Assembly (NCBI GenBank): GCA_947074205.1
Contig: CAMTOQ010000004.1
Coordinates: 54,662 to 118,661 of the forward strand
DNA from: an uncultured Bacteroides sp.
GTDB taxonomy: Bacteria; Bacteroidota; Bacteroidia; Bacteroidales; Bacteroidaceae
DNA: 64,000 nucleotides
Direction: 5' to 3'
A program made the position numbers and the translations under genes. This document shows positions 33,419-42,268 of this stretch, piece after piece; the first letter of the stretch is position 1, and the number at the start of each line of letters is the position of its first letter. A model generated the notes under the pieces. That model had not been told where the DNA came from. It did no database searches and worked only from the letters and a program-made list of their open reading frames with translations.

Positions 33419-34708
33419 TTAATCCAAATAGCTAGGAGCTTTCTCTCCAATCATGTTACGAAGAGTTTCCTTGATCATTCTCCATTGTTGGAACAAATCG
33501 TGATCAGGTTCGTGCTCTAAATCATGCATTGGGCTCTTGCAGAAGAAAGAAAGCCATGTTTGGATACCATACATATCGGCACGTTGAGCTAGGTCGCTAA
33601 ATAGCACCAAGTCCAAAGCGATAGGAGCAGCAAGGATGGAGTCACGACAAAGGAAGTTCACCTTGATTTCCATTGGATAGCCCATCCAACCGAAAATATC
33701 GATATTATCCCAAGCTTCCTTGTTGTCTTTGCGTGGTGGGTAGTAGTTGATACGTACTTTGTGGAACACATCACCGTACAAATCAGGGTACTTCTCTGGT
33801 TCGAAAATATTTTCAATAACAGATAGCTTGCTCACCTCTTTAGTCTTGAAGTTGTCTGGATCATCCAATACTTCACCGTCGCGATTACCAAGAATATTAG
33901 TTGAGAACCAACCGTTTACACCTAGCATACGCGTTTTGAACATTGGAGCCAAAACTGTTTTCATCATTGTTTGACCACTCTTGAAGTCTTTACCCGAGAT
34001 AGGTACTTTCTTCTCGTCAGCCAATTGCCACATAGCAGGAATATCAACACAAAGGTTAGGAGCACCCATGATAAATGGACAACCTTCTGCGATAGCAGCA
34101 TAAGCATAACACATACTTGGAGAGATCACATCTTTCTTATCAGCCTTCATAGCTGCTTCTAATGCATCCAAACTAGTATGTTCTTCTGACATTGGGATGT
34201 AGATTTCAGTACTTGCAGCCCATAGCACGCTTACGCGGTCACAGTTGTTAGCAGCTTTGAAATCACGAATATCTTGACGGAGTTGCTCCATCATTTCCCA
34301 ACGAGTAGCTTCTGGTTTAACGTGCACACCATTAAGACGTTTCGCCCAGTTGTGATCGAAGGCAGCAGGCATAGGAACAATTGTCTCCATCTCCTCTTTC
34401 ACACCTCTAAGATCTTTTTCTTTCAATACCTCTGCATACATAGCTGCTTCATAAGCATTGTCTGCAAAAATATCCCATCCACCAAATACGATGTCGTCCA
34501 ATGTAGCCAAAGGAACGATATCCTTAATCAATTTCTCTTCGTTGTTTTCAAGTCGCATAGCGGCCATCTGAGTGATTGAACCGATTGGTTTTGCCAAACC
34601 TTTGCGAGCAGCCAACACACCTGCAATAAGTGTTGTCGAAACTGCACCACCAAGACCAACCACTAGAATGCCGAGGCGACCAGTAGCCGGTTTAATTTCT
34701 TGTTTCAT
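33419..34708 (-). CDS. ino1: myo-inositol-3-phosphate synthase
   Basis: 429 residues. NAD-binding segment LGILVVGLGGAVSTTLIAG at the N-terminus, family block GKDFKSGQTMMKTVLAPMF near 246, NGWFSTNILGNRDG near 270 and the C-terminal EIKVNFLCRDSILAAPIALD near 358, which contains the catalytic-region lysine and acidic residues. It cyclises glucose 6-phosphate to inositol 3-phosphate using bound NAD. It is the first gene of the six-gene operon. A minus-strand -7 element lies 35-42 bases upstream of its ATG. Confidence 0.88.
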   Translation of the reverse strand: MKQEIKPATGRLGILVVGLGGAVSTTLIAGVLAARKGLAKPIGSITQMAAMRLENNEEKLIKDIVPLATLDDIVFGGWDIFADNAYEAAMYAEVLKEKDLRGVKEEMETIVPMPAAFDHNWAKRLNGVHVKPEATRWEMMEQLRQDIRDFKAANNCDRVSVLWAASTEIYIPMSEEHTSLDALEAAMKADKKDVISPSMCYAYAAIAEGCPFIMGAPNLCVDIPAMWQLADEKKVPISGKDFKSGQTMMKTVLAPMFKTRMLGVNGWFSTNILGNRDGEVLDDPDNFKTKEVSKLSVIENIFEPEKYPDLYGDVFHKVRINYYPPRKDNKEAWDNIDIFGWMGYPMEIKVNFLCRDSILAAPIALDLVLFSDLAQRADMYGIQTWLSFFCKSPMHDLEHEPDHDLFQQWRMIKETLRNMIGEKAPSYLD

Positions 34709-34742
34709 TTTTATGCTATTAAGTTTTGAAATATTATTAATG

Positions 34743-34750
34743 CAAAAATA
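34743..34750 (-). promoter_or_regulatory. -7 element of the inositol-lipid operon
   Basis: Exact TATTTTTG on the minus strand. Initiation near 34738 gives a leader of about 30 bases to the ATG at 34708. No clear -33 partner, so an activator may be involved. The rest of 34751-35007 shows no gene. Confidence 0.5.
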
Positions 34751-35007
34751 ACTGTAATTGCTTAGATTGCTTTTAATTAAAGAACCTTAAAGGTTTGCAT
34801 TAAACCTATTTAACAGTTGAGTCATGCCAAAAAATAAGTTCACAAAGATATGGCGCTCTAGAAGCTCTTGAAAGGTCAATATGTACACACAATTGTTCTA
34901 AATAACTACAAAGGGACCTTTGCTAGTGTTGACAATAGGTCATTGAACCGATCAAATGCCGTATGCAGTAAGCCAACTTAGCATAGATAGATTCAATGAA
35001 TCTAGCA

Positions 35008-35952
35008 CTAACTATTGATCAACAGATACTCCTCTATAGAAGATGGCGTAGCATCTTTTAGCAAGACAACTTTATTCTTGTCTAAAAGATATAGAGTAGG
35101 AATTGCTTTGAGGTCATAAAGATTTTGTTTATGCATCACCTGTTCTTTGTCATAACTATTAATCCAATAGTCAGGAAAGTCTTCTTCGTGTTTGTACCAC
35201 TCATCCAGCTGTTCGTCGGGATAGAATGCCAGTGGGGTTAAATCGCCATCTTTCACCATACGATCTATGATGGGTGCTGTGCTGAGTTGACGAAGATATT
35301 GGCCACAAGCATCACAGCCTGGGTTATTGATAAAGAGCAACAGATAGTCTCCCTTTGTCTTATATAGCGTTGATTGTTTGCCATTTCGGGTTGTATAGAC
35401 AAAGTCGAGCGCTTTGCTTCCCACTCTATTGCTTTGAGCCAATTGCAAGCGGGCCGAGGGACGAATCTTCTCATCATCTGTCAACACTGGTGTTTGCGTC
35501 ATTACCTCTAGCACAGGGATGTAAAATTCCTCGTTGCGCATGGGCGAGTTGGGGTCGTAGAGGTACTTGTCGGCAAGTTCTGCCATAACGAGAAAAACCT
35601 CTTTATTGACAGTCAGATTTGTCATCGCCACCGTCATCGATTCATGAGCTGTTGATAGTGGTACATAGGATAATAAGTCGCAATAATCCACCCATGCTTG
35701 CTCTAGCAACTCTTCTTCCTTATTATATAAGGTATCAGCAAAGTTTACATTGTCCCAATAGTGGCGAACCAGATAGTCGGCTCTGCCGGCTGGATCGGTG
35801 AGGAAGGTGGGAATTTCGGGGAGGGTGAATTGCAAGGACTGTTGCATAATCTCTACTTCTGTTTGGGCCAATTCAATTTGTTTAGATGCAGGCTTACAAG
35901 AGAGCATACTGCATAATAGTAGGGCTAATGCAATAATATATAAATTTCTCAT
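35008..35952 (-). CDS. DUF5106/thioredoxin-fold lipoprotein
   Basis: 314 residues. Lipoprotein signal with lipobox SMLSC (Cys19). An alpha-helical DUF5106-like region at about 45-165 is followed by a thioredoxin-like domain: GDYLLLFINNPGCDACGQYL with the CxxC pair near 211-214 and a cis-proline segment AIPTLYLLD near 286. It is expected to be periplasmic-facing and to exchange or reduce disulfides. It is the last gene of the pilus operon, 17 bp after the fimbrillin-like gene, so it may support folding of the large lipoproteins, though similar proteins also occur away from pili. Confidence 0.75.
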   Translation of the reverse strand: MRNLYIIALALLLCSMLSCKPASKQIELAQTEVEIMQQSLQFTLPEIPTFLTDPAGRADYLVRHYWDNVNFADTLYNKEEELLEQAWVDYCDLLSYVPLSTAHESMTVAMTNLTVNKEVFLVMAELADKYLYDPNSPMRNEEFYIPVLEVMTQTPVLTDDEKIRPSARLQLAQSNRVGSKALDFVYTTRNGKQSTLYKTKGDYLLLFINNPGCDACGQYLRQLSTAPIIDRMVKDGDLTPLAFYPDEQLDEWYKHEEDFPDYWINSYDKEQVMHKQNLYDLKAIPTLYLLDKNKVVLLKDATPSSIEEYLLINS

Positions 35953-35969
35953 ACAAACAAAAACGTTCT

Positions 35970-37064
35970 TTATGGAATCTTTATTGTGGTGAGATAGACT
36001 TTGTTGCGTTTTAGATAGTGAGCATCGTTTGAGACACTGCTACTATTGTTGGCCAATACGATATATTCTGTTTCAGTGCTACCGGTTGCAACCCTAACAT
36101 TAATATAAGTTCTAAGCTCTAGGGGGCACTCTGTAACGGAGTTAAGGAAGTTTTCGTTAATGTAAAACACGTAATAATCATTGTTCACACTATTACTCGT
36201 AATAGATTGTTGCAAATCAGCAGTCGTGTCGACCCACTCTGTATCCAACAAATCAGCAACATTGTGCAGAGCACCCGAAGTTTCGAAATAACTCACTCCT
36301 TGTACCGCTTTAAGAAACTGCACTCCATTAACAGTAAAAGATGCATTAGTTTGTGAAACTACTCTTACCGCTATTTTTACTGCTACACGCTTCAGTTCCA
36401 ACTGCCCTAGCCTATTGTATTCTTCGCTGTTAATAGTAGTGGGCACACCACCAAGCAGCGAATATCTACCTTCGCCTACCATAGGCAATGCCTCTCCATT
36501 AAAGGCAGCTCTTTTACTGATACCAGTTGCTTTCATCACATCAATCTTAGCGGTTTCGTGCAGTTCCTTATATTTAGCACCTGGTACAGCCTCATCTACA
36601 GAGAATCCACGGTAGTAACTATTATCATCTACAAAATTGCTCGGTGGAATAGGATTAAGATGGTTAGCTACTGCTATAACAATGAATTGTGCGTACTTCC
36701 CATTTTTCTGTGCCGCAGTAAAGACTCCCTCTGCAACAGGTATATCCTGCCCGTTCGCATCCTTAAAGCCATAACTACCTGAAGCATCCACCTTAATCTC
36801 TTGCATATAAAAATACTGACGGTCGGCTAATGAGAAGTAGTAAAGCTGCAACGATTCTATCTTGTTTTCCTCTTCGCTAGATTCAGTGCTCCCCAATCTA
36901 GTTGAATAATGACTGTCTTGCATGGGCTGTATTGCAAAGCTCAAGGTATAGTTTCTATCTGCAGGCAGGGGTTGTTGCATACCCTCTTCGATTCCTTGAT
37001 TGGCACAGCTTGCCAATAGTAGTAATAGGAGCAGAGTCCAGATATATGTATTGTATCGTTTCAT
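35970..37064 (-). CDS. fimbrillin-like lipoprotein
   Basis: 364 residues with lipobox LLLASC (Cys20) and an STR-LGST sequence at residue 56 that may be the trypsin-like maturation site used for type V fimbrillins. The rest is beta-rich: ESLQLYYFS, YAQFIVIAVAN, LGQLELKRVAVKIAVRVV, ending HYLKRNKVYLTTIKIP, whose RNK-V-Y strand is a common C-terminal feature in this superfamily. It follows the two large tip candidates by 11 bp and could be a minor subunit or adaptor of the pilus. Assignment to a named subfamily is not certain. Confidence 0.72.
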   Translation of the reverse strand: MKRYNTYIWTLLLLLLLASCANQGIEEGMQQPLPADRNYTLSFAIQPMQDSHYSTRLGSTESSEEENKIESLQLYYFSLADRQYFYMQEIKVDASGSYGFKDANGQDIPVAEGVFTAAQKNGKYAQFIVIAVANHLNPIPPSNFVDDNSYYRGFSVDEAVPGAKYKELHETAKIDVMKATGISKRAAFNGEALPMVGEGRYSLLGGVPTTINSEEYNRLGQLELKRVAVKIAVRVVSQTNASFTVNGVQFLKAVQGVSYFETSGALHNVADLLDTEWVDTTADLQQSITSNSVNNDYYVFYINENFLNSVTECPLELRTYINVRVATGSTETEYIVLANNSSSVSNDAHYLKRNKVYLTTIKIP

Positions 37065-37075
37065 TGTTAATGAAT

Positions 37076-39316
37076 TTAATTAGAGACTTTCACGCACCGC
37101 ACACCATCAAACTGTGAGTTAGTTTCATAATCACCTGAGTTATCAAAATCGGCACTAGATGGTAAACCATTATTCTTCCAAACTCTATATGCCCACATAC
37201 GTTGCGTCCCCCAATAATTAGTAGCCCTTGCACTTAACCAGTAATGCCCATAGGTATCAGCCCTATCATTACCTGGCCAAATGGTAGGAGAACTTGCCCA
37301 CTGTATGTCAGAGAATTCAAAATGGGTGCTATTTGCATCATTATAACCTATAGAGTTGGCCGTGTAGTCGGTACCAGCAGCAAATGTCGCACTTGATATA
37401 CGTCCCAAAGCATTATAGCTTAAAGTTACTTCACCTCCACCCAACATCGGACCAATCATAGCCGCCGTGGGTATTCCCCAACCTTGTGGACAAACTCCCT
37501 GAACAGGAGCTATAGGAGCAATAGAGCCATTTATATTAAAGGCCCTTCTACCAGTGTATAGATACCCTCCTTCTTTAGGATAGGTTGCGGCGGTACCTTT
37601 ATAGATTAAGGCATTACCATTATCACCTGTATAATGATCCGACTCTAAATCCGCTATCATCCACCAATTTCCATCAGCCATCAGTTTTACACGATAGACT
37701 TTATTGTCTCGTGAGTCACGTAAGTAACGCACACGGTTTGTAGAGGTTCCGTTAGTAATCTTAATCTTTTCTGCAGATAAATAACCAGTGGTAGCATCTT
37801 CTTGAAATGTAGGATAAGTATTATCATAAAACAAACGCTTTACAAATACATCCAATTCATCAGATTTCACCTTAACACCCAACCCATCGGTCACCTCGCA
37901 ATAGAGCGTGCCGCGGATATCATGGTGATTGAATACAAAGTGTTCGTAGCTTTCCTCTATCTTATTTCCTGTGGTGCTATCATACTGGCTACTCTTTCGC
38001 AATGTAAAGTCAGTTTGCTCGATGCTCCTATAATACCAATCTACCTTAAATGGTGGCACCCCACCTTCTATGGAAGCTGTAAGGATATTGGAGTAGTTGC
38101 CTGCAGGCGATAATGAATAAAAGGTCTTACCATTAATCAGATTATTAATTCCGGTACCATCGTGACGACTAATGACTAACGAGAGCGATTTCAGTGGATC
38201 TACTATATCATTATCTACCGCGCCATCCCAATTATTTCCGGAAGCATTCCAACCGCTTTCCATAATCTCGATAGTAAAGTTGTGATCCAAAAAAGTGACT
38301 TTGATTTCATAGATATAGTTGCGTTTCAACACAAGTGCACTACCCTCCTGCTTTAACTCCACAGATACCGATCGTTGACTTTGGGTACCATCATTATGCG
38401 TGAGCTCAACAACAAACTCTAATTCCAATGGGGTTGAGCTAGTAATCTTCGAGGGCTGTGAAGGGTTGGTATAAAAAGAAATCAGCCCACCTAGATTCCT
38501 TTGTGTTGCCCACACCTCATTAGCTGCCGGGTTGGCATCGTCATTATCTGCATCTGCAGTATAGAAGGGAGCATTGCGGCGCTCATTCTTTACCTGCAGT
38601 GATAAAAGTTCCATTCCATCGGCCTTCACATTAGAAATAGCACTTTCTAGTGTAATGTCGATGCGCGCCATGCTTCGTATAAGCTCAACAGGTATTGTAT
38701 GAGTTACAAAACCGCCACTTCCCGTGTCGTAAGTTTTAATACCTGCATAGACTATCTTAGCATTACCAGCAGAAGTACTTCGTGTCACGGCTTCCAAGTC
38801 ATCATAAAGCTGTAAAAACTCTCCAAAGGTCAATGTTTGATATTTATCATTATTATTCAGATAATCAGTATAAGTTCCATTTTTACCACTAATGTCAGCA
38901 GTGGGGACATTGGCCACAATAGCAACTGTAATCTTTTTATTGGGAGCCGAAACAAGATTCAGATAATCCACAACGGTAGTCAGAGTTTTTACCTCTACCT
39001 TATCGGATGCAAAAACGACCGGTGAAACCAGCTCTTCTTTAACAGCGTATAGAGGTGTGGCTCCGGCTGCAGGCACATCGCCATCATATATAAATATATA
39101 GTAGTTGCTCATGGTGCGCTCTGCATCGCTCCCAAAAGTATCGACAGCGCGAGTACGAACATCAGCATTGCTAGCAGCAGAAAGGGCTACCTGTACCTGT
39201 AACACAGGAAGTGTACTGACATCAACAACCAATTCATCTTTTTGCATGCAACTACCAAGAAGCATAATCAGCATAGCTGCAAAAAGCGATAACTTATATA
39301 ATTGTTTCCGTTTCAT
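37076..39316 (-). CDS. fimbrillin-like lipoprotein with FISUMP-type C-terminal domain
   Basis: 746 residues. Lipobox LLGSC (Cys23); possible processing site VRTRAVD at residue 56. The N-terminal half has fimbrillin-like strands (YYIFIYDGDVP, VTVAIVANVPTA-like, IRSMARIDITL, LKRNYIYEIKVTF). A middle immunoglobulin-like segment at about 380-490 (GGVPPFKVDWYYR) precedes a C-terminal domain at about 540-746 with GNWWMIADLES, CPQGWGIPTAA, YWLSARAT and the final DGVRCVKVSN, which matches the Fibrobacter succinogenes major paralogous domain. Such domains occur at the ends of surface adhesins. Likely a tip or accessory subunit of the type V pilus. Confidence 0.78.
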   Translation of the reverse strand: MKRKQLYKLSLFAAMLIMLLGSCMQKDELVVDVSTLPVLQVQVALSAASNADVRTRAVDTFGSDAERTMSNYYIFIYDGDVPAAGATPLYAVKEELVSPVVFASDKVEVKTLTTVVDYLNLVSAPNKKITVAIVANVPTADISGKNGTYTDYLNNNDKYQTLTFGEFLQLYDDLEAVTRSTSAGNAKIVYAGIKTYDTGSGGFVTHTIPVELIRSMARIDITLESAISNVKADGMELLSLQVKNERRNAPFYTADADNDDANPAANEVWATQRNLGGLISFYTNPSQPSKITSSTPLELEFVVELTHNDGTQSQRSVSVELKQEGSALVLKRNYIYEIKVTFLDHNFTIEIMESGWNASGNNWDGAVDNDIVDPLKSLSLVISRHDGTGINNLINGKTFYSLSPAGNYSNILTASIEGGVPPFKVDWYYRSIEQTDFTLRKSSQYDSTTGNKIEESYEHFVFNHHDIRGTLYCEVTDGLGVKVKSDELDVFVKRLFYDNTYPTFQEDATTGYLSAEKIKITNGTSTNRVRYLRDSRDNKVYRVKLMADGNWWMIADLESDHYTGDNGNALIYKGTAATYPKEGGYLYTGRRAFNINGSIAPIAPVQGVCPQGWGIPTAAMIGPMLGGGEVTLSYNALGRISSATFAAGTDYTANSIGYNDANSTHFEFSDIQWASSPTIWPGNDRADTYGHYWLSARATNYWGTQRMWAYRVWKNNGLPSSADFDNSGDYETNSQFDGVRCVKVSN

Positions 39317-39320
39317 ATCT

Positions 39321-42164
39321 TTAATTCTTTACACATCGAACTGCATTACTATAACCCGACTGAGTAGTGTAGCTCACACGACTAGGCGTAGCAGTTAGAA
39401 ACCTATTATCAGCACTAGTCCAGTATCGGGAAGCAGCATTGGATACATTGACTTGTGCTTCAAAGTGATTACCATTGTACTCATCCATTCCAACTGCATT
39501 ATCATAGTCTGTTGTTATTATACCCCTAAACCGAGCCTCTGTAGGAAGTGACCAACCATCAGGGCATACATTTTTGCTCGCATTGTTATAAATTGACACC
39601 CCACCTTCAGTAGTATTTGTCACCGTACCTTCCCGATAATCTTGCACCATCCACCAGCTGCCATCACTCATCAGTTTCACCCTGTACACATTGCTACTCT
39701 CTGCAGCTCTTAGGTAGCGCACTCTACTTCTATTGGAACCTTGATTGATAAAAGCTGCCTCACTAGCCAAGTAACTAGCTGCATTATTGAAGGTCACCAA
39801 CGAAGCATTCTTGAATGCACGCTTCATCACCATCCACTCGGCTGAGCTTTCACCTACACGCCCTTCGCTATCTACTACCCTACACTTTAACAAAATGCTT
39901 TGGTCATTGAAGCGACTCACAGTGTGTGTGTACTCATCGCCTGCAGAAGCTGCTTGAGGAGAGTTGTCAACATACCAAGTATAGGTATAAGTGACTCCAT
40001 CTGGAGCAGGTGCCGTATCTCCATTATCAAATTGATAAGATGGAGTCACGCTAAAAGTTGTTCGTTCTCTTTCGATTGTACTGCCCAATGGGTTAATGAC
40101 ACCCAAGTTCCAATTTACTACTAAGTTTTTATTTGGTTCTGGAGCTGAAGGTACTATGATAGAGCCTTCGCTGATACAACGAACTGGCCAAACATGAGCA
40201 GCTCCAAGATGTTCACTGTAATCACCTTTGCTTCCATCATAAGACCATCTCTGAGTGTCATTATTACTAGAGGAAAGCCACCATTGTTTCGCGTTACTTA
40301 TAGGGAAGGAGTGATTCGCTACCTTATCAATACAATCTGAAACTTTTGGCAGGCGCCAACCAATAGGGCAAGGATCATATATACTCTTTGTTCCATCAGT
40401 AGGCTCCCAAAGGTCTTTGTTTGCGGCTGCAGCACCAAAATAGGGATCATTTGCTATCGAATTAGGATTCTCTATAGAACCCTCAAGTGTTGATACAGTA
40501 GTATTAGATAAAGATGGATAAAAAGTACCACCCCACGCACCAACAGGGTCTTTACGCCCCCACTGGTAGTTCAGCCCGTTTAGAAAATCATTCTGATGGT
40601 TAGTAGTATTGGTGATAGTTCCAAGATTGTAATACATATACATATAGAGTCGACCACCTGCTCCGTCAGAAATTTCATCCAGATACCAAGATAAAATATC
40701 ATTATTTCCAGTAGCACTAGTGATTCCGCGAACGAATTCAAAGTTTGCCATAGCTACATCGGGGTCATATGGAGTTACCCAAATATGCCAGCTCCAACGT
40801 ATTTTACCTGTCGTTTTATTGCGAACAGCCACAACCGCATTACCATTTTCGCTACCCATTTTCACGCTAAGCAGAGCACTACTACCTACACCAATCACCT
40901 CTAAAGTTTCTATTTGAGAGTTGGCATTCAGCGTACCTCCCGTCATACCAGAAGGACCAACATACCCATTATCCCACACCAGCATACCCTCCAGCTCATC
41001 AGTCACTCCAATGCGCTGTGTTCCATCGGCATTGGCTTGCGCCACGGGGATATTAATAGTGCTACCCGTCTTCACAATATAGCAGTTGGAGAGAGGTACA
41101 GTAGAGGTAGGACGAGAGTTTATATCTATATCCACAAGCGACCATGGTGTGATGCTACACTGTATGTCGAGCTTTGTCATATCCACACTCTTAATATTAA
41201 CAGTAAGGTTATATTCAGTGTTGCGTATTAAGTTGAAGTATTCACCATCTTGCAAATAAACATCGGCAGTACGCAAGTCTTCTAGACCTGCCCCCATAGG
41301 CACAGCAATAGTCAGCTGTAAGTAAGTGGCTTCCTCTTTTTGGTCCGCCACATAGCGTTCGTAACTATAGAAATGGGTCACAATGTGATCGGTAGCCGCT
41401 GGGGCTTTGATTGTTACATCCACGCTTTGTTCTAGATTACTACTTAGTACCAAGTAGTCTTTCTTGTTATATTGATAAGGATCGGCCATCACCTTAAATT
41501 GGCGACCGCCCTTAATTAGAGTCAGTTTTTTGAGTTTTAGGTCATAGGTTGCTGCTTCGTCGGACTTAGTAACAGTCACAGAAATCTTAGCACAGGCTCG
41601 ATTTAGATATAGATTAATTACCCTATTAGGGTTATTTATGGTTTTATTGGCTTCCAACATTTGTTGAGTTTCGCCACTCATAAAGAGGGCTTTATTGTTA
41701 GAAATATCAATGGAGGGCGCAACTGCTGTAGTAGCTAAAGCTTGTTTCAAGCTATTATAGGTCAACGCTCCAGTATTATTCAGATAAGTAGTAAGATCCG
41801 TAAAGCCATTGTTGGCTTCGTTGACTATAGCTACTATTTGTTTATCACCAGAAAGGGTGAGAAATTGTTTATCCTCCTTGCATATCTTGTTAATTTCGTC
41901 TTCATCTACAGTATAGTAATTCAGCTGACATTCACCGGTGCGTGCATCAAATACCAATAGCCGCAAGGATAGAATGGCAGTTTCATTATCACCAGGAGCA
42001 TTAACATCTTGTTCCCCGCGTCGTGTCATACCAAACACTACGGGCACCATCACCTCGTCTTGTGTGGGTATGCTTGCATCTTGATCTGTACAACCGGATG
42101 TTAATAGCAACACAGCAATACTGATTAATGCAAATGCATTATGTATGGATTTGGTAAATGACAT
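39321..42164 (-). CDS. large pilus lipoprotein with two FISUMP-like segments
   Basis: 947 residues from the ATG at 42164 (an upstream ATG at 42230 would precede the signal peptide by 22 hydrophilic residues). Lipobox LLTSGC (Cys25), possible processing site FGMTRRGE at 48. N-terminal fimbrillin-like strands (LSLRLLVFDART, VAIVNEAN, LYLNRACAKISVTV) lead to a first FISUMP-like stretch at about 480-690 (YNLGTITNTT, DPCPIGWRLPKVSDC, WWLSSSNN, WPVRCISEG), an Ig-like segment, and a second at about 810-947 (GSWWMVQDYRE, CPDGWSLPTEA, YWTSADNR, NAVRCVKN). A candidate adhesive tip protein of the pilus. Only 4 bp separate it from the next gene. Confidence 0.75.
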   Translation of the reverse strand: MSFTKSIHNAFALISIAVLLLTSGCTDQDASIPTQDEVMVPVVFGMTRRGEQDVNAPGDNETAILSLRLLVFDARTGECQLNYYTVDEDEINKICKEDKQFLTLSGDKQIVAIVNEANNGFTDLTTYLNNTGALTYNSLKQALATTAVAPSIDISNNKALFMSGETQQMLEANKTINNPNRVINLYLNRACAKISVTVTKSDEAATYDLKLKKLTLIKGGRQFKVMADPYQYNKKDYLVLSSNLEQSVDVTIKAPAATDHIVTHFYSYERYVADQKEEATYLQLTIAVPMGAGLEDLRTADVYLQDGEYFNLIRNTEYNLTVNIKSVDMTKLDIQCSITPWSLVDIDINSRPTSTVPLSNCYIVKTGSTINIPVAQANADGTQRIGVTDELEGMLVWDNGYVGPSGMTGGTLNANSQIETLEVIGVGSSALLSVKMGSENGNAVVAVRNKTTGKIRWSWHIWVTPYDPDVAMANFEFVRGITSATGNNDILSWYLDEISDGAGGRLYMYMYYNLGTITNTTNHQNDFLNGLNYQWGRKDPVGAWGGTFYPSLSNTTVSTLEGSIENPNSIANDPYFGAAAANKDLWEPTDGTKSIYDPCPIGWRLPKVSDCIDKVANHSFPISNAKQWWLSSSNNDTQRWSYDGSKGDYSEHLGAAHVWPVRCISEGSIIVPSAPEPNKNLVVNWNLGVINPLGSTIERERTTFSVTPSYQFDNGDTAPAPDGVTYTYTWYVDNSPQAASAGDEYTHTVSRFNDQSILLKCRVVDSEGRVGESSAEWMVMKRAFKNASLVTFNNAASYLASEAAFINQGSNRSRVRYLRAAESSNVYRVKLMSDGSWWMVQDYREGTVTNTTEGGVSIYNNASKNVCPDGWSLPTEARFRGIITTDYDNAVGMDEYNGNHFEAQVNVSNAASRYWTSADNRFLTATPSRVSYTTQSGYSNAVRCVKN

Positions 42165-42268
42165 ATTGTTTTTGTTTGGTGTTCCAAACAGACTGGGAGG
42201 GTGTCCTCTGCCAACAGAGGACACTCCCACTCTATTTAGTAAATTCTAGTTGTTTATAGAAAGGTAGA

